Positions 61,546 to 64,000 of a DNA stretch of 64,000 nucleotides are shown one piece after another. Every line of letters begins with the position of its first letter. Position 1 is the stretch's first letter. This stretch comes from Candidatus Zixiibacteriota bacterium (GTDB lineage: Bacteria; Zixibacteria; MSB-5A5; SM23-73-2). The stretch lies in contig JAUWYR010000002.1 in NCBI GenBank assembly GCA_030615745.1, forward strand, positions 27,470 through 91,469. Reading direction: 5' to 3'. A program made the position numbers and the translations under genes. Under the pieces are notes generated by a model, which was not told where the DNA came from, ran no database searches, and was given only the letters and a program-made list of their open reading frames with translations.

Positions 61546-61945
61546 CGATCTCCTTCTCCAGATCATAAACTTTGAACCTGATCTTTTTGAACTTTTCTCC
61601 AGATTCCTTCCTAACTAATTTCCCGAACTCTTCTAAGACCCGCAAAGCTTCCTCAGACCTTTTCAGATTAGCGTCAACGATCCCTTTTAATTTCCCCCTT
61701 TTTCTTTCTTCCCTACCCATCCCCTTTGCCCCCACATCCTTTTGACTATCTCTATGTAAAAGAAGTTTATCACTCTCAAAGTTCTCCCTGGCAACCTTAG
61801 TTATCCTATGCCTGAGAGATTTAAATCTTTTTGAGAGCTTCTCATCATTCAAATAAAATCTCGCTATATCCTCAACCACTCTCAACCCCTCTCGGGCACG
61901 ATTAAGATTAGCGTCCAGTATCCTGTAAATTTTTTTCTTGTTCAT
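61526..61945 (-). CDS. ThiD2-family protein (HMP-phosphate kinase type)
   Basis: A 139-residue helical protein. YRILDANLNRAREGLRVVED and a second, shorter copy VDANLKRSEEALRVLEEF match the ThiD2 family, which is often fused to ThiE. Some members phosphorylate hydroxymethylpyrimidine phosphate in thiamine synthesis. Here it is separate. thiL lies 5.5 kb away. The C-terminal SRLSG is encoded by a family C repeat. Confidence 0.82.
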   Translation of the reverse strand: MNKKKIYRILDANLNRAREGLRVVEDIARFYLNDEKLSKRFKSLRHRITKVARENFESDKLLLHRDSQKDVGAKGMGREERKRGKLKGIVDANLKRSEEALRVLEEFGKLVRKESGEKFKKIRFKVYDLEKEIVSRLSG

Positions 61946-61959
61946 AATTGATTAAAGAA

Positions 61960-62238
61960 CTACTCCCATCTCACCTTTTCATTACAATAGGGACAGAAGT
62001 ATGGGTCGTTCTCATAATACTTTCCGCAATAGGGACAGAGTTTTGGACCCTGATGAGACTTAAGTTTTTTCTGGAGACCGGGACGGGTTATAAGCCACAA
62101 CGGGAAAAACAATGGAAAAATTAATAACGTTCCTAAAAACCATCCGAAACAAACCCCTTTTGATTTACCTCTTTTCTGTGCATCACTATACACCCAGAAT
62201 GCTATTATAATTGAAACTAAAAGCCAGAGAATTTTCAT
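61960..62238 (-). CDS. Small membrane protein with a zinc ribbon
   Basis: A 92-residue protein with two membrane helices (about 3-19 and 31-50) and a C-terminal zinc ribbon of two CPYC pairs: LCPYCGKYYENDPYFCPYCNEKV. It is 15 bp upstream of the ThiD2 gene on the same strand. Function unknown. Such proteins are common and usually annotated only as zinc-ribbon membrane proteins. Confidence 0.8.
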   Translation of the reverse strand: MKILWLLVSIIIAFWVYSDAQKRGKSKGVCFGWFLGTLLIFPLFFPLWLITRPGLQKKLKSHQGPKLCPYCGKYYENDPYFCPYCNEKVRWE

Positions 62239-62287
62239 AATCCTAAATCTTTTAATTAATAGTATTCAAAAAACATATAGAATCGAA

Positions 62288-63391
62288 TCATTTATGAGTA
62301 AAGTTTTTATAAAACGGAGGTTTTATTATCTCCGAAGTAAATGGTTTTTCTCTTATTAGAATATCAATTTTTTCTCCAACTTTTGCAAATTCTTTAGGAA
62401 CATAGCCCAATCCAATTCCCTTCTTTAGAGAAGGAGAAAAGATTCCGCTGGTCACATTCCCGATTCTCCTACCATCTTTACAAATATCATAACCCTTACG
62501 TGGAAAACCCTTCTCTTTCAAAACGAAACAGACCAATTTCCTTTTTGTCCCTTCCTTTTTTATCTTAACAAGGACATCCTTACCTATAAAATCTCCTTTA
62601 TCCAACTTAACAACCCAACCAAGCCCAGCTTCATAAGGATTTGTTCTCTTATCTATATCGTTCCCATACAAAGCATATTTCATCTCCAGTCTCAAGGAGT
62701 CCCTTGCACCTAATCCTATTGGTTCAATCTCATATTCTTTTCCTGCATCCATTATTGAATTCCACAAATTTTCTGCATCCTCAGGTTGGATGTAGAGCTC
62801 AAATCCATCCTCACCGGTATATCCGGTTCTGGAGAAAAGCATATCCACACCCGAAATCCTGCCAGAAGTTGCCCAGTAATATCTTAATTTGCTTAAATCG
62901 AGGTCTGTGATTCTGGATAAGACCTTCTCAGCATAAGGACCCTGAATTGCCAGAAGCGCAGTTTCATCGCTTTTGTTTAAAAGCTTAACATTCCCAAAAA
63001 GATTTTCTTCCAGCCATTTGAAATCTTTATCGATATTGGAGGCATTGACCACTAACATATAATAATTGGGCACTTTATATACCAGAAGGTCATCCACAAC
63101 TCCACCTTCAGGATAGCACATACAGCTATATTGAACTTGATATGTCTCTAAATTTGCCACATCATTTGTGGTAACCTTCTGCAAAAAGGCTAAAGCACCT
63201 TTTCCATGAACCTCGAACTCGCCCATATGGGTGATGTCAAAAAGACCGACTTTTGACCTCACCTTTCTGTGTTCCTCAATTATCCCCCGAAATTGAACCG
63301 GCATCAAATACCCTGCGAATTCAATCATCTTAGCCCTATTTTTTATGTGAACATCGTAGAAAGGGGTTTTTTTGGGGGTTGTATTTTGCAT
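62288..63391 (-). CDS. gcvT: Glycine cleavage system T protein (aminomethyltransferase)
   Basis: A 367-residue folate-dependent enzyme. TPFYDVHIKNRAKMIEFAGY, VGLFDITHMGEFEVHG, QYSCMCYPEGGVVDDLLVY and SRTGYTGEDGFELY are typical of GcvT. It releases ammonia from the aminomethyl group on H protein and makes methylene-THF. The other gcv genes are not in the window. The ATG at 63391 is used. Confidence 0.95.
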   Translation of the reverse strand: MQNTTPKKTPFYDVHIKNRAKMIEFAGYLMPVQFRGIIEEHRKVRSKVGLFDITHMGEFEVHGKGALAFLQKVTTNDVANLETYQVQYSCMCYPEGGVVDDLLVYKVPNYYMLVVNASNIDKDFKWLEENLFGNVKLLNKSDETALLAIQGPYAEKVLSRITDLDLSKLRYYWATSGRISGVDMLFSRTGYTGEDGFELYIQPEDAENLWNSIMDAGKEYEIEPIGLGARDSLRLEMKYALYGNDIDKRTNPYEAGLGWVVKLDKGDFIGKDVLVKIKKEGTKRKLVCFVLKEKGFPRKGYDICKDGRRIGNVTSGIFSPSLKKGIGLGYVPKEFAKVGEKIDILIREKPFTSEIIKPPFYKNFTHK

Positions 63392-63600
63392 AAAAACCTC
63401 AACTCTTTTTTTCTTCTTTTAAAAATAATGAATTTGAAAGAAATTGAAAGGGAAAAATTTGAAAATAATTCTTTCGGCAAGGATTTCATCTGTGCCGGCA
63501 CTTCTGCTATCAGAAAAGTCCTGAAAATCCTCAAGTTTGTCTATAAAGTTTAATCTCAGTATTCTACTTTTCAGGCCGATAATAAAAGTGTATAAATGTC
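63392..63600. other. Gap between gcvT and the cold-shock promoter
   Basis: I see no convincing gene. A plus-strand frame at 63428-63553 encodes 41 residues (MNLKEIEREKF at its start), but it has no ribosome-binding site and no recognisable family. Confidence 0.5.
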
Positions 63601-63629
63601 TTGACAAATGAAAAAATAATACGTATATA
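63601..63629 (+). promoter_or_regulatory. Strong promoter upstream of the cold-shock gene
   Basis: TTGACA at 63601-63606, a 17-bp spacer and TATATA at 63624-63629. Perfect -35 box. Transcription should start near 63636, giving a leader of about 115 bases. Confidence 0.8.
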
Positions 63630-63686
63630 TATTTAAGTATAGGTAGGAAGGTTAAGATAGGTTTTTGTCAGATCGAAATTATTCTG

Positions 63687-63724
63687 CCACGAAAGCTTAT
63701 TTTTGACGGCTTTCGTGGTTTTTT
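63687..63724 (+). terminator. Intrinsic terminator inside the cold-shock leader
   Basis: CCACGAAAGC against GCTTTCGTGG, a perfect 10-bp stem, then a run of six T. It lies between the promoter and the start of the cold-shock gene, so it may act as an attenuator or end a short RNA. Confidence 0.8.
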
Positions 63725-63750
63725 ATTTACAAAAGAAAGGAGGTGATTTT

Positions 63751-63954
63751 GTGTTACAGGGCACGGTAAAATGGTTCAATGAATCCAAAGGGTATGGATT
63801 CATCACTCCGGACGGCGGAGAAAAGGACCTGTTTGTACACTTCTCAGAAATCAACGGTGAAGGATACAAAACCCTTCAAGAAGGTGACAGAGTTAGCTTC
63901 GAGGAAGGACAGGGACAAAAAGGACCTCAGGCAAAAAACGTCGAGAAGATATAA
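63751..63954 (+). CDS. Cold-shock domain protein
   Basis: A 67-residue single-stranded nucleic-acid binding protein. RNP1 is KGYGFI and RNP2 is LFVHF, in the usual order after [11 protein letters not shown]. It starts with GTG at 63751, after a strong AGGAGGTGA site; upstream frame extension only translates the terminator. The strong promoter and the hairpin leader suggest regulation at RNA level. Confidence 0.94.
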   Translation: MLQGTVKWFNESKGYGFITPDGGEKDLFVHFSEINGEGYKTLQEGDRVSFEEGQGQKGPQAKNVEKI

Positions 63955-64000
63955 TTTAGAGAAACTAAAATCCTAAAATATATCGTTGGTCTACCCGAGG

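Noticed and set aside
63428..63553. 41-residue frame between gcvT and the cold-shock promoter
   Set aside because: No ribosome-binding site, no family, and no clear coding character.

Overview
The window looks like the replication-origin neighbourhood of an uncultivated, AT-rich, diderm bacterium. Outer-membrane life is suggested by a YidC with a large periplasmic domain, a small beta-barrel-like protein ending in phenylalanine, a lipobox lipoprotein with a TonB-like C-terminus, and secreted dockerin proteins. The secreted propeller/dockerin style, the DUF5683 protein and the MoxR/BatA cluster recall FCB-like candidate phyla such as Zixibacteria, WOR-3 or TA06. That placement is inference from general resemblance only.

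Layout. At 1-3.7 kb, gyrB (partial), dciA-like DUF721, dnaN and dnaA run on the minus strand, with no recF between dnaN and dciA. At 3.7-6.4 kb lie a DnaA-box-like region and a small insert of unknown genes. From 6.4 to 20.1 kb the classic origin-right arm runs on the plus strand: rpmH, rnpA, yidD, yidC, mnmE, mnmG, rsmG, parA, parB, an M23 peptidase and a bactofilin. It is interrupted by a radical SAM gene beside a duplicated mnmE 5' stub, and by an M1 peptidase. A perfect parS palindrome sits at the rsmG start, and two perfect DnaA boxes flank the gap after the bactofilin gene.

From 21.2 to 33.7 kb is a MoxR / DUF58 / BatA cluster with nfo, an aminotransferase and murQ. It is split by a restriction-modification cassette (22.8-25.2 kb). 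A second R-M island (33.73-39.28 kb: type III mod and res, an SNase-like nuclease, a nuclease fragment and an XRE stub) lies on the minus strand between copies of a 14-bp direct repeat. From 39.3 to 56.1 kb are a HEAT/HD-GYP pair, DUF5683, a sirtuin with a clear promoter, a PflX-type radical SAM protein, a TPR lipoprotein, pyrK-pyrD-pyrF-nnr, a repeat-flanked GxxExxY gene, an M20 amidohydrolase, a propeller protein and thiL. From 56.1 to 60 kb are two tandemly duplicated, GC-rich, seven-repeat propeller proteins with dockerin ends, each with its own copied promoter. The right end has an alpha/alpha-toroid protein, ThiD2, a zinc-ribbon protein and gcvT on the minus strand, then a cold-shock gene behind a strong promoter and an intrinsic terminator.

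The most unusual signal is a set of short interspersed repeats in several families, many of them inside or at the ends of conserved genes in frame (rnpA, yidC, dciA, pyrK, nnr, BatA, the HEAT protein, the bactofilin, the M1 peptidase, thiD2). They behave like the palindromic elements known inside Rickettsia genes, but the sequences are different. I saw no rRNA, no complete tRNA, no CRISPR array and no transposase.
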